Shown: positions 1-12,720 of the stretch, one piece after another
How the letters are laid out: every line of letters begins with the position of its first letter
Position numbering within the stretch: position 1 is the first letter of the stretch
Origin: Sarcocystis neurona
Lineage: Eukaryota; Apicomplexa; Conoidasida; Eucoccidiorida; Sarcocystidae
DNA: 64,000 nucleotides
Direction: 5' to 3'
Assembly: GCA_000727475.1 (NCBI GenBank)
Contig: KL647301.1
Location: 1-64,000 of the forward strand
Position numbers and translations under genes: made by a program
Notes under the pieces: generated by a model
The model's input: only the letters and a program-made list of their open reading frames with translations
Told to the model about the DNA's origin: nothing
Database searches by the model: none

Positions 1-3000
1 GCTTGACGAAAGCTTTGACGACCGTTACACATCGAGCATGCAGGTGCATAATATCTACTTGCAATGAAACAATCCGTGGGTCTCTTCCGGCGGTCGAGGA
101 CACTACAAATGTAGAAAATGCAGACGTCCACTGAGATGCTGTTCTGACGTATTGTTTCATGCATATAACCGTAGGAGCGATGAGTGCCGCTGCAGATGCA
201 GCGTCGATTTTAGAAAAGGGGCTTCCGAACAGTCTCCAACAGGTTGTAGGAGGAAGTTTAGCTATGACTTTGTCGCCTACGTCTGGCGGGGCACGAGTAG
301 AGGGAGAGAGAGAATAGTTTCCTTCTGCGCATCGGAGATTCACTGAATTGGCACGCAACATCTTCTTTGCTATTGACGCTGAAGAAGAATGCGTCATATT
401 TGTTGTCGTATTCCCGTATGCCTCTGTAGAGCAAGCGTTTTGTGGACACATGTGTTGTCTGTAGATATTTGCACAGTTGGGAAAGGGAGGTCCCGTCTCC
501 CGGCTGATCTCGTCACCAAGTCATTCCATCCACGAGGTTCTTTTGTCGGTGTAATGTGTTATTTCGTTCGGCGGTGCCCCCATCTCCCTGCACAGGCCGA
601 CAATTCTTGACTCCAGATGCCCGCTCGGGTAATCCTTTTATCTTTATGTGATGCCAGGTGCTCCGCAACAAAAAACGTGGAACAACAGCCTGTATGCCAG
701 GACGGATTCGACGACTCATTAGACGTTAGTTCTCGGCACTTGTAACACTGCCCTGAAAGACGGTCTAGCACTTTTTCTTTCCTTTGTCCTCTTGACACCA
801 TCGCAGTGTGCGGTGGCGCCGCCTTCGTCCAAAAAAGGTGTTACCTCTGGTTGTGTTTTCGGCACTCGTTTTTTACAGCAGTATGTGGGTGATGCGGGTT
901 ATACCGAATCACCGCTATACGTATTCGACGTAGTGAGCTGGAAATCGTGCCGCCGCTCGCTGCGAATCGTCGAAACTCGGTCTGCTCTTCCGAAAGCATA
1001 CCAGGGTGCACATATTCTTGAACTTAGGACGGAGTTGCACTCTGCACCAGACAAATGCTTATCTCGGTAAATCGCAATTACGCCCGTAGCCTAATCAGTG
1101 ATCGCGCCCGACTGGCGCCTCCATGTGTTTACCTGCACAAGGGTCAGGAGAAATATTATTGGTGACTGGAAGTACGTGTCATTTACACATATATATATAT
1201 ATATGCACAGAGAGAGAAAAGAAGATAAAGCTCTACATGCAGAGAAATGTAACAACTACAGCACTAGTGTAGAATATTCTACTAGTGTAGAATATGTCCT
1301 ATAAAGTTATTTGAAACTTAAATGCAGTTGTCGCGCATGCCACACGTATATACATATACATATATATATATATATGTATTCGTATATGAATGACCTAGTC
1401 TGAAGAGTTTACAATTGGGGGATCCAGGCGCACCAGACGCAAACACGTCGTAAAGCAGCAGCTGGTGTGCTGGAAATAACATCTGTGTATACTTGTTTAC
1501 ACCTTGTGTATAAAGCCGTTCAGTTCCACAAAATGTAACAAAGGAGTAGAACAACCTACTCGTGACGAAAGAGTGCAAACCTGCGTAGGTGAGATCTATA
1601 ACTAGACGTAGGTCCACTGTGACCACCTTTATCACTGGCAGCGTGCACACATTTGTAATCACTACCAAATCCCCCCCCTAAAAGCTGCAGAACGCTACAG
1701 GATTTGTGGAAATATTAGAGTGGACACCGCACCACGCGTACAAACCGGACGAGCTCTAACGGCCTATACCAGTGCAAGGAAAACTAAATGGATAGATGTG
1801 GAATTAGTCAGTGTTGAGTGCAGACACTCTCGAGGATAAGTACAAACTGCTATGCACTAAGTTGTTTTTTAAGTGACAAGCCACGAGGTTACCAAGATTG
1901 AAACACGTCATCGGTTACATACATGCGATTCTTCCATGTGGTGAAACTGCATCAAGTCTTACAGAAATACCACATCCCTTGTGAAGGTTATTCCCTGCGC
2001 GCTCCATACTAAGAACTGCCTGCAACATGTAAAATCTACAATCAGTACAACAACTTCACAAGGGCTGGGGGGTTCACTTGTGGTCGCTATTCGCAGTCAA
2101 TGTAATTAAGGCAAACAAAGTACCGGTCAGTGACCAGGGGGTAACTACAGGCAGGGGACATCTGCGGACAGCCCGGTTCCTGCATAAGGTGTCACATGCC
2201 TTCACAGGCTGACAGAAGATCCCCTAGACGTGAGGTAAGGCAGCGAGTACCGACGGCGCAGGTCCTACAGGCCAGCTGAACACATACAGTAACTGCATCT
2301 CTTTGGCGAGTGTACGTATTTGCATGCATGCATGTAGACGCGACCCCTACAAAAAAACGCCTACGCATGCATGTAGTAGACGCGACCACTTGATTCGAGT
2401 AAACGCCCGAACCACGATCGCGTAGAACGTTTTTGAATTAGATCCTGTGTTAAAAAAGAACTCCAGACACATAAAGAAGGGACTGGCCCATACGAAAACA
2501 CACAACACGTAGGCCCACATGGTTTGGTCAACTGCAGCCCATTCATTCTGTGTGTTCCAGGCCCTTTGATAGCCACATTAAGTCGGTTTCATCCGCAAGG
2601 GTAATTCGTGCGAGCGGACGGCGTTATCGATTCCAAGCACTCAAGACGGGCTTCCCAGTTTACCGCGATTATGTGGAATTTTAACGGACGTCCTACGGGG
2701 TCAAGTTTTGCCGAAAAGCGAAGCATCCTTGAGATCAAAGAGACCTGCTTGAGGTGTATTTCAATAAAAGGGAGATTTTCCTTGCTCAACTACCGTGTGA
2801 GTTACTCTCGTCTGATTACAACTCAGTGGACGCTCAGAGTGAGACGCACGCCCTGCCATTACACTTTTTCTCGCGTGCAGACTATTTCAACGACAGCGAA
2901 ACAGGTTCTACTAAAAATCAGAATTGAAGTTGACCACGTATTCCCGTGTTTTAGCAGCACCGGTCGGTTCCTACATCAAGCTTGGTCATGCTGTAGAGTT

Positions 3001-4474
3001 GCTTTGTCACCTGGAGGCCAAACATGTGCTGGAACCCATTCAGGAAGGCACGCGTGGACAGGAGGGAAACACTGCACACCGAGTGACATGTACAAACTCA
3101 GCTTCAATTTGATCACACAAACGACGGAAACATCTCTACACGCAGCAAGCTTCGTACACGTGCATGTACGAGTACGCGTTTATATATTCACACTTCTTCC
3201 ACGTTGTATATGTAGACCTCACACATATACACATCCATGCATATATATGTACGCATGCATGCGTACGGAGGCCTAAATACACACATAGATGCGAACATAT
3301 GTATAAGTTTGTGTAGGCGGGTATTCATAACCAATATATGGTTCTGTGGACACCTGTACATACACAAACGAGTGCGTAGGTCCCTGATACTCTGCATGCA
3401 GGCGACAGTCCGTTTGTCTCCGGATTTCGGTCAGCTCCCGCCGTACAGGTGCTCGTTCTAAACATTCACAGGCGTCGCCGGCTGCCCCTTCATGAACTGC
3501 CGCATACAGGGCCACTAGAGTGCCGCGCGTACGTAAGGCTTGACGAGGACTTAACATATTGACTTGATTGACATACACTGCAGCTCACAGTTCCTCTCCA
3601 CCACTTCTCACCAAAGTACACATTAGGCTACATTTATACACGGACGCTAATCCGCGTAAGGCGGGACGCAGGTGTTTACCGATTTCTCGCACCACTCTCC
3701 ACAGTCAGCAGAAAACTGTATGTACGCGCACACACGTATGCTGATGTGTAAGTGTGAAGAGTGCTTTTACATATGTCAACCAAACCTAGAGGTAGCAGCT
3801 TGTTGCCACAACCCTCAGCAGCTACTATGTGCAACACCAACAACAGGTAGTACAAGTGGCAATGCAGAAAAACAGAAAGCGATACTCTTCGTGCGTACAC
3901 CAGTTACGTGATGCAGAAGACCCTGCACAGCCAGCCCGCATTCACTACATCACTGTTGCAGGATGTCCAAGAATACGGCCAACAGCAACGAGGCGGAGCG
4001 TTGAACTCTTTCTTGTGAAATGCTGCCGGCAACCCTGCTGATTCACGGAACAACAAGAAGGTGCAATGGGAAGCAATATGGCACTCGATTGATTTGGAAG
4101 CGCACCCTCTGACGTGCAGTACGTGGAAGTTCCACTACCCATCCCGGAGCGAAATGCCAGAAGCGGTTTGGGTGACACGTGCAGCCGTCACAGCACGACT
4201 CTCAGTACGGCGTACTTCTCATTGCAGAAGGCACGTCTGAGAGTCTTTTAGCTTAAAATACGCTGCGCAGCTCCGCTGCTACCCACCCAGCGATTTCCTG
4301 GCATCCTTAAAACTGTCACACTACGACAAATTCTACCGCAGGTCGATGTACGGTGCGGGCTCCGCGATTCAGTGTGGCGCACCCATCCTTTCAGTAGTAG
4401 AGCAGAACTCTCTTGTCGCACCTCCACAGGACATGGCAACGTCGCCGCACAGTGTAGCAGTGCTGCAGCGCTTA
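1..4474. other. Intergenic or intronic stretch, repeat-rich, no supported gene
   Basis: No reading frame here has recognisable domains; the longest (2608-3276, plus) begins at GTG and ends in microsatellite-like sequence. TA runs lie near 1191-1204 and 1347-1378. A 15-bp unit is repeated with an 18-bp period at 1263-1277 and 1281-1295. A GCATGC-containing 20-bp element at 2326-2345 recurs at 2365-2387 with a 3-bp insertion. Alternating purine/pyrimidine sequence with ACGT and TGCA cores is frequent from about 3160 to 3400. Part of 4250-4474 may belong to the minus-strand module gene just upstream, but no exon could be fixed there. Confidence 0.5.
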
Positions 4475-4858
4475 TTAGACAACCTTGGTAGCCAATCTGC
4501 TGATGCATTTAATGTCCACAAGATGCAGCACAGCTCGATTAAGGTTGCCGTCAAATACCGTCCACAGCCCTGATGGAGGGGCGCTGCTGTTGCTTTTCAT
4601 GGCGTAAGCGAAAAATTTCGGGGAAGCGTTGCTGCTAGACGGAAGGCTGCTACCTATCACCCAGAGCGATAGCGGGTGGTAAAATAGGTGCAGCAGCTTC
4701 TTCTCTTGCTGCTGGTGCAACAGAAACAGCGGGGGGGGAGTGGACGGACCAGTCAGCGTCTTTGTGTAACGCTGCTGCCCTCCCGCATCACTGCGTGTCC
4801 ACTTCCCATTAAAAACCTCTGCTGCTTCTACGAAGTCGCTAACGGACAGCTCGTCACA
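4475..4858 (-). CDS. Exon (partial gene) encoding one Trp/Tyr-rich repeat module
   Basis: This minus-strand frame is open for about 128 codons and shares the module found in the loci at 8.4-9.9 and 14.5-17.1 kb. In order it shows an FNGKW start, a QQRY segment, an LLHLFY strand, LWVIG and finally SGLWTVF. The last two align well with VYWAIG and SGIWSVF of the 14.5-kb gene, with matching spacing. No ATG begins it: upstream is a pyrimidine-rich tract ending in CAG at about 4859, so it is probably an internal exon starting at Cys-Asp-Glu. The 3' end is unclear; AAG/GT at 4484 is one possible donor. A leucine-rich open stretch near 7320-7440 on the same strand might be a signal-peptide exon of this gene, but nothing links the two. 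It could be a third paralogue or a decayed copy. Function unknown. Confidence 0.5.
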   Translation of the reverse strand, partial: CDELSVSDFVEAAEVFNGKWTRSDAGGQQRYTKTLTGPSTPPPLFLLHQQQEKKLLHLFYHPLSLWVIGSSLPSSSNASPKFFAYAMKSNSSAPPSGLWTVFDGNLNRAVLHLVDIKCISRLATKVV

Positions 4859-4903
4859 CTGCGGCGGAGGAGCTGCAGCAGCGGGGGATGGACACAAGTC
4901 CAC

Positions 4904-7900
4904 AATCAGGCCTATTTATACCTGAGAGTACATGTGTCTGGACACGTATGTCTGCAGATATATATACGCGTCACATATGTGTAGATAGAGATAGCCGTGT
5001 TTAATACGTGTGCACATACATAGATGAAATACACACGTTTGTATACAGACCCAGCAACGGACGTGGGTCCACATACTGCACACACGCAGATGAAAGAAAG
5101 CGACAGGACTAAGTGTGAAGACACCTACCTCTGCTTGTGAACGGATATCACGTTGCAGTTACAAGTGCGACTGGGGATAACAGATATACATATATACATA
5201 TATGTGCACATCTACCTTTGTGTGGAGGCGTGTGTACAGGGGCCACAAGTGCATACGGGCACACGCGTGCTAAGTATATGTAAATAAGATAGAATGACAT
5301 CTATATATATATATATATACAAGTAAAGATACAAGTATGCGCATTACGTGAATGCGTAAATATATAGACGTACACATTTAGCGCACTCGGAGCTGCGTAA
5401 TGCATGCTTGCCGCCTCGACAAAACTCATCCCAGAGGACCCTGCGCACTGTGGCCCTGCTGTGCTAGCGGAGAACGGAAAACTATATACATGTAAATGCC
5501 TGCAGGTGCGTGCGAGTACAGGTTTGGACACCTGTATTTTCCTGTATATAAGCCCCTTTTTGAGAGAGAACACTTCACGTTTGCCTGTAGACCTACACCC
5601 GTATGTCTACGCAAACACTGGGAAGCAGCTACACACGCCTACAGGTATGCGATTGTACATTGAGATGTATTTATGGGATGCGTGTACACGTAGGTACACA
5701 CGCGGACAGTAGACAGGAACACGCACGCCCACAGGGACAGACACATGTGTATGGAAACTGATGCAGGAATCTGTGCGAAGATCGTTTTACCCTACATATT
5801 TTTGCAGAGTGGGGAAAGGACATCCAGAGAAATAACAACTGCACTGCCGCACCTAGTTCTCCAGACATTCACGCTGAAGAATGCACACTTCCAGAGGCAA
5901 TCGGTGCCGACAAATGTGTAAGTGTGCAGATATACATACGCGCGTGCATGTCTACATGCGTCTACGTATATTGGCGCGTGATGGCTGCTGCAGCTGTCGA
6001 AACCTGCTGCCCGTAGACGCATACATGTATTTGAATACTGAGTGTGTTAATGTATAAACAGTACACGTATATATAGACACATGGGTACGTACACACGAAG
6101 AAAGATTCATATGTATGCATGTGGGCTCAGAGGCGAGCAGAGACTCAAAAATGGAGGCTTCGCCATGCGGTCGCTGCCACAGGCCGTACGTTTAATTGAT
6201 TACTCACGTGCGTGCCTCACATGAGATGCGTACGTGCATATATTCTTCTATTTGCACACGTACACGCAGGTGAAGCTGCATAAACGTATGGCCGTCATGC
6301 AACGCACCTACTGCTGGCTGCTACACACAGCTTTGGCAGATGTATCTGCCTGAGGGGCAACTCACGCGCACAGACGTAAGTCATTGTGAGTGGAGGCACG
6401 CACGTGCAAAAACAGACACGAGAGCATTTGTGTGGGAAGGATACATCCTGCGGCGCCGACGACCCGTGCCCCCACGAGCCTACATGTGTGTTGCACGGTG
6501 AATACGTACATGTGTGCACGAACGTGCAGAGGTATACGGAGGTATGACAGACTTTTCAGCTACAGCGGTGTGCTGCACACACGACCGTGTGTGTATTTGC
6601 TTCAATTCACAATGAATTTGAGGAAGAGGAGCATATACGCTTGTGCGCGTCTGTGCGCATCCAGAGACTCAAATGCTGCAGTTGGTGCTCAGTGTTACAC
6701 GCACTGGTACACAACTGTGTGCGGTGTTCCGCCTGCTTACCACTGCACACGCGCATTTGTATATGTGGTTTTACACATGTACGTGAGAGAAACAGACAGT
6801 AGAGCTACGTGACTGCTTCACACACGCGTCTCTGACGTGTGAGCCTCGGCGCGTGTATGTACAGATTCATAAGCATATATGTGTACGTGTGTGCGCACGC
6901 AGGATGCAGTCAAGTTGTTGGAGTGTTCGTGAGGGAGGAACACTGCAGCTTCTGCGGAGTGCTGCGCGTACACACACAAAATGCGGCGTACATGCCGCAT
7001 CCTAATGTCCACGTGTACATGTACGTATTCGTGCGCATAGATACATGCATCAAACCGTACGCGCATATGGGCTTACACGCCTGTGCACAGGAGAGGCAGA
7101 CGCAGCCGCAGTTTTAGGGAACGGCGTTGACGGCTACACATTAGGTGCCTCAGTGTAACTGTATACACTACTTGCTATTTCGTGTCCAGAGAACCCCACT
7201 ACGATAGCGGCTCGATGTAATATACGCAGACGCGTAGCACGTAGTTGCGTCTCTGCTGGAAGCACTGGTTTCTTGCTCTCGTGAAGGAGTGCGCGTCACG
7301 TAGGTTGCACACAACGAAAATGGTCCGGGCCCATATAAAGGCGGCAAGAAGGTACAATTTTTTTTCCACTGCGCCGCATGCAGCGAAGTAAGAGCTGACG
7401 ACGCTCGGAAGAAGCAGCAGGAGGGGAATCCATCCACAGCAAACTGCAAGTGAGGGGGCTTTGCACACTCTTGTTGGACGCACAAGGTGCGAAGCGTATA
7501 CAGCAGAAAAGAGCGTCAGGCCATCTCGGACATTGCGGCGGCATATACGCGTATGTATGTACGTATGTATCTATCTATCTATCTCTATACCTACATACGT
7601 GTACGTATACGTATATACACACCTGCCTATGCCCTCATGTATCGGCTACAAACTAGTGTGTGTGCTTATACAGTTGGACTGACATTTGTGGACAATTACG
7701 TCATTTTCCATGTCCCCCCTGCAGAGACAGCGGACCGCCTCAAACTGCGCCATACGCGAAGATGTTTTCTTGTAAAGGGAGAACACGGCAACGCGCTACA
7801 AGGACAGGCGACCACGCCAAATGCTACGCGATGGTTAGTACGCCTCCACACGTATGCGACAACGCGTACTCCTATTATTAATATGCACGTACATGCGGAA

Positions 7901-8374
7901 ATTCGTACACTTTGCACAACTGCGTAAATTTTTGCCACGACGTATACACAAGCGTGTACACAGGTGTGTGTCAAGAAGTACACGCGCGCTGGTTTCATTT
8001 CTGTGTTGAGCGTGTGCACTTTTTGACAGTTTTGTCAAACAGTATGTGTGTGCCGGTGATAAGTGACCTCTCTACAACCGTTCCCCTCAATTTCCGTGCT
8101 TCACGTACGCACAAATCTCTATACGTGTGGATACGCATATGTTTTTGCGTAGGTGTATAAGCTCTTCCGAACAGAACTGTCTAGTTTTCTCCGTAAGATA
8201 CTGTATAGAAATCTTTAAGACGAACAACTGCAGTCAGCAACAGGTCTGGGTACCGGTCTACACATTTGCATGCTTTATGCTGTAACCATGAAAACATATT
8301 ATCTATATGAGAACGTGTCTGCACAGAGGCTGGACCACTTACACACATTCAAAGATGTGTACGTGTAGCTCAAT
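4904..8374. other. Intergenic stretch with ACGT/TGCA-rich and TA repeats
   Basis: A TA run lies at about 5301-5319 and mixed TATG/TACG tracts at 7553-7620. Sequence from 5200 to 7100 is dense in alternating CACACG, TGTACG and TATACA words. The open frames here read through those words and give Cys/His/Tyr/Val-rich peptides with no domain. At 7320-7440 all three minus frames are open, and one is Leu-rich and signal-peptide-like, possibly a small exon. No gene is called. Confidence 0.4.
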
Positions 8375-9880
8375 TTAGGCAACTATGTGCCTATGCAGTA
8401 GCTGTACATGTGTGAATAAAGTCCGTACATCATTGGATATACGTTTAACGAAATAGTCTCCCAGTCGCTGCAGAAGAGGATATTGTGAGAGAATGTTTCT
8501 AGTCAGAAAACTGTGCTTACTCGTACCTGGTTTGGATATGCAAGTGAGAGTCCAGTTCCCGCGCACGTATCTTCGTCCATCAAGCCAGTTTCCCCGTGCG
8601 TGTGGTCCCATCACAGCATTTCCACCGTTCTCACTTCTAGAATAAGGTGTCTCTACCGCGTCAGAGTAACCCAGCAGCGTAACCCCGTCGGTTGTGCAGC
8701 GCCACTGACCGCCTGCATGATACAAGTAGAGCACACGACTGTCAACAGAAAGTTTGTACATGTAGGTAAGGCTGCTTTGCTGTTGCTGTTGCTTCTGTTT
8801 CGACCATATCCCATTACAGCTCTCTCCAAAACCTCTTCCTCCATCTAGAAGCACATGTGCGCAGCTGTCGCTTCCGATCTCTGCCACAGAGATTCCTGTT
8901 GCAGAGGACGGTGCGGCAGTCCCAGGCGGTGTCGCTGCTGACACGGGTGGTAAACGGTGCAGCGAAACGTCCTCCACGTCGCTTGCAATGTCGGCCGCTC
9001 CTGCGTCAAAGTTGAGCAGCGCTTCTAGAAGGGGTCCACTTGCACCTGCAGAACGTATGACTGTTCGTGTTACATCCAAGATCTGCGCTGGATACCCGTA
9101 ATGGCTGTTTCTCGTCTTCAGACTCTCCAAGACGTCTGAGTAGCCTTTTCCTCTTGGCGGCAGTGCTTGACTTGCTCCCCCTCCTGCTGCTGCACCTGCT
9201 GCCCCTGCGACTGTCCCTGCCGCTGCAGCATGCGGAGGCAGCACCCTGTCGTCGGCCTCGACGCACTGCACTTGTGCCTCTTCTTCCTTTTCCCAATGCC
9301 TCGCTTCTGCATTCCAGCTGCGCCACCCCGTCAGTGGAGGTATTGTACTGGGCGAAAACGTTAGAGCAAGGGCTGCTGTTTGATCCTCCACGTCCCCAGC
9401 CACCCAGTAGCCGAGAGGCGTCCAGTGCAACAGCAGCTGATTTTCGTTGATATACCGAGGGCGGCCATCGGCAGACGGGGGCAACACAGAATAGAAGTAG
9501 CCCTGCAGTCTGGGGTTTTTCCACCGGCTGAAATACACAGCTACGCATGCCTGCTTAGGCACAGATCGAAGCGGATCCACGCAATGCAATGAGGTCGTTG
9601 ATTCTGTGGTCGCTTTCGTCTCCTCTACCGCCCACACTCCTCTGCTACCCAGAAGAGGCGTTGGAGGCGCTGCATGGACGCAGAAAGAGAAAGGAAGAGA
9701 GAAGAACATGGGGAGGAAGGAGGGAGCAAACGAAGAACCAGCAGCATCTGCCTGCCAGCGGGGAGGCAAAAGAAAGGAGACGCTTGAAGTTAGACTCGCC
9801 TGCAGCAAACGAAATATACCCTGGCAGGCAGAGCAGTGCATGCACACACAATTATTTTCTGAAAAAGAATTCCATGTCAT
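8375..9880 (-). CDS. Putative secreted protein with two Trp/Tyr-rich repeat modules
   Basis: The frame is open for 501 codons from the ATG at 9880. A second ATG at 9709 would place a hydrophobic FFSLPFSF segment at the N terminus as a signal peptide, giving 444 residues, and may be the true start. Module A is at residues about 118-210: LQGYF, then GRPRY, then LLHW, then GYWVAG, then TGW. Module B is at about 355-455: CNGIW after a Cys-containing lead, YMYKL, LYLYHAGGQW, and a closing GNWTLTC. Between them is an Ala/Gly-rich spacer of low complexity, and a short poly-Q run sits inside module B. A CCAG/GTACGA donor near 8525 suggests that the last ~45 codons could be intron read-through, with another exon downstream. 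The family is not one I can name; the module resembles an unnamed repeat I remember from alveolate proteins. Role unknown, probably extracellular or within the secretory pathway. Confidence 0.62.
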   Translation of the reverse strand: MTWNSFSENNCVCMHCSACQGIFRLLQASLTSSVSFLLPPRWQADAAGSSFAPSFLPMFFSLPFSFCVHAAPPTPLLGSRGVWAVEETKATTESTTSLHCVDPLRSVPKQACVAVYFSRWKNPRLQGYFYSVLPPSADGRPRYINENQLLLHWTPLGYWVAGDVEDQTAALALTFSPSTIPPLTGWRSWNAEARHWEKEEEAQVQCVEADDRVLPPHAAAAGTVAGAAGAAAGGGASQALPPRGKGYSDVLESLKTRNSHYGYPAQILDVTRTVIRSAGASGPLLEALLNFDAGAADIASDVEDVSLHRLPPVSAATPPGTAAPSSATGISVAEIGSDSCAHVLLDGGRGFGESCNGIWSKQKQQQQQSSLTYMYKLSVDSRVLYLYHAGGQWRCTTDGVTLLGYSDAVETPYSRSENGGNAVMGPHARGNWLDGRRYVRGNWTLTCISKPGTSKHSFLTRNILSQYPLLQRLGDYFVKRISNDVRTLFTHVQLLHRHIVA

Positions 9881-12677
9881 AGAAACCAGTGCAACTTGCT
9901 TTTTCCCTGTCGTCTTTCCCTTCTCTTCAGCATTCTACCCAAAACGCATTCTTCGTCCCACTGTATTCTTTGAGGACAATGGCGTAGGCGATAGGGTGAC
10001 GACGGTACCGAACAGACGCTCCTGAACCAACGCGTGCATTCGGAGGAAGGGACACGCCGAAAGTGTGAAGGAACATACACGTACTTGCACACGAAAAGAA
10101 CGCTTCCTATTGATGGCGAGATGAAAAGAACGAGAAATTACTTGCACAGATGTGCACGCACAAGGGAAGTGGAGAACGCTTCCCAGAGGTGAAGGGGGTT
10201 CGAATTACAGGAGAAAGGCTTACAACCTGCACTGCACGACGATGGGTTCTCCTTTTCACTCAAGTCGTCATAAATAATGTTCGCGGCAAAAAGACGTTCA
10301 GGCCTGTGTGACGGCGTCTGAGGAGGTTCAAGAAAGGGGGAAAAGATTTAGGCAGAAGACCAAAGTAACACCATACTGGCGAAGCCTGAATCAAGCCATG
10401 AAACCAGTCGCAGTACTTCAGGCAGGGTACGGTGGGTAGTGGGGAGTCATAGATAGAAGGTGGGTACAAAGATGAGAGTGGGTCGAACGTCCCACGGCAG
10501 GAGGAGAAAAGGACGGCAGCACACGCTTGCAACTGAATTACACGTAGGGTCACTGAAATGGTATGAAGAAAAAGCAAGTCAGCGCCTAGTGGCTCTGAAA
10601 CGGCAGAACCTAGTAGCTCCCCAAAAGCTTGCTGAGGTTAGGAACGAAGCGGAACACAACTTTAGACACGAAGGAAGCGCGCAAGATAGCAACGACTTAA
10701 ACGAACTTATGCATGCACAAATCCTACGGAGTCTGGGAGGGCGAGGCAGGATGAGGGCAGGTCTCTTCGTGAAAGGACACGATGTTCACCTAATACAGGG
10801 AATGGCATATACGTATCTTAGGGTTGAGGCGTCGAACGGAGGCGGAACAAAGAACGGACAGGTTTGCAGAACAGGAAACGAAAGACAGACCTGTATTCTG
10901 GCGCCGGCACACCGACGCAGCACCAAACGAAGATGGAAGGCTTTACTGGAGGAAGTACGACAAACGGGCAGACAGCGCCCGGAGCCGCGACAACTCAGTA
11001 TAACAACGGGGTTTTGAAACTGTGCTGAAACTGCAGCAGGGAGTCGCACCGAGAAAAGGTTGAGGCTAGAAATTGTCTCAAAATACCTCCGACGATGGGG
11101 AAAAAGCTACACGTTTAGCTTTTCCCTCAAAAGACGCAGAGATAAACGACGGGGACGAGGCTTGAAGGGCGACAGTATGGGATACAATCTGTCATGAATT
11201 ACGGGAAGGCAGAATAGAACGCAAGGTCGCCTACGTCGCGAGAGCCCGTTTACACCACTCAGAAGAAAAATATCTATACGCCTCCGGACTTCATAAGTTG
11301 CCCGCGATTCAGGTTGTACGGCTCGAAGACAAAAACGGAAGGCATTTTTCAGAATGGACGAAAACTCCAAGGGTCAGAGACGTCGTATCAAAACAGAATG
11401 CAGTTTTTACGGAGCATGCCTCGACAGGTAGAAAGCAGGAGAAACAAGGGGGTCCACGGTGATGCAACAGAGCACGGCATGAATTTCGTGAAGAAAAAAA
11501 AAAAGAGTAAAGCGTGTCTCACTCGGTGGGAGAGTCGGGGTCAATGAGGAAAAGACTTTCATTGTCAATTGTGGGAGGACAACGAATGCAAGACACTTGA
11601 ACACAGCAGTGGACGTCACGCAGTCATAGGGTCTGATTGCTCACACTGAAAGACGATGCGCTTTACGCAGACACTAACAGTAGAAAATATGGCCTGCATT
11701 GTACGCGCGAGAAATACGTATGTCATGTGAAGTCCTTAGATACAATAGAAACCAGAGTGCCCTTCTGACCTCATGTAAAAATGGATGTTTGCATGCGCGA
11801 GCCGAGAAGGACAGGACAGCAGCTGTCATAGGACTGCGGTCGAAGAAATCTGTGAATATCTGACTAAAGAAGAAGAAAGGGTGGGGGCGCGTGAAGCAGC
11901 AGACGATGCCGTTCGACGCATAACTCCACGTGTTTCCCGTGAGCAGTCCGAGCGTTCTAAAAATGTGAGATGCAGACGTTCTTCAGGTTTCCCTGGGCGT
12001 AAAAATAAGGCGTGAAGACAATTTGGTCAGCCAATACGACGACAACTGAACTGGGCAATCTAGTTGTAAGTAAGAGCTTGTTAGTAGTTACTGTTAGAGT
12101 GCAGACTGAGCGGACAGTCGCGAAGAACACAGAGAATGCACGCTGGCTTACAAAAAAAAAGACAAGTCTACGTGCAAAAGTTTTACTGCATAAGAAGCAC
12201 CGCACTGCTTCCTGACAAGTCCACATGCAGACATGCAGGACAGCCAGAGAGGGTTATGTGGAAGACAGGCACAGAAACCTTTGGGCCCCCCTGAGACTGA
12301 CGGAAAACGCGAGCTCCCAGGAAAATTGACGAGAATTAGCTTGATTCAAGATCTTTCCGGCCTACCGCGATCTCGCAGTGTTCAAGAAATCAGTGAATAG
12401 ACACTGTTCTAGCAAAGCTTTACCAACCGTCTCCGAAAAAAAGCGACACACAAGCATGTACATGCATGTGTATATATAAATATATATACATATATGTATA
12501 TAAATAAAAATGTATCTACACGTGTAACTACGCAACTACGGATATACACGCATCTTCGCGGGATGTGTGCAGCACACCGGTCATGCGACCGCCACGATAT
12601 GGGTGTCCAGATACATCTAGACAAGACAATTTGCCGCCGTCAGCTCACACCACTATAAAGTCGTGTTAGGAATACGA

Positions 12678-12720
12678 AGTGTGACCGAGGGGCAACTCCC
12701 TCGGCGCTTCGCGACACACT
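12678..12720. repeat. Two-tier hairpin-forming inverted repeat
   Basis: An inner perfect 7-bp stem (12685-12691 with 12698-12704) closes a 6-base loop. An outer 6-bp stem pairs 12678-12683 with 12715-12720, with unpaired sequence on the 3' side. It lies in a non-coding stretch and could form a small RNA structure or be coincidental. Confidence 0.4.

Noticed and set aside
2608..3276. 222-codon plus-strand frame
   Set aside because: Starts at GTG, has no domain, and its last third reads through alternating repeats.
10190..10215. GGTTCGAAT word resembling a tRNA T-loop
   Set aside because: No matching acceptor, D or anticodon stems could be drawn around it.
10460..11017. 185-codon plus-strand frame rich in Arg/Lys/Glu
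   Set aside because: Starts at GTG and follows the regional purine bias; no domain or splice context.
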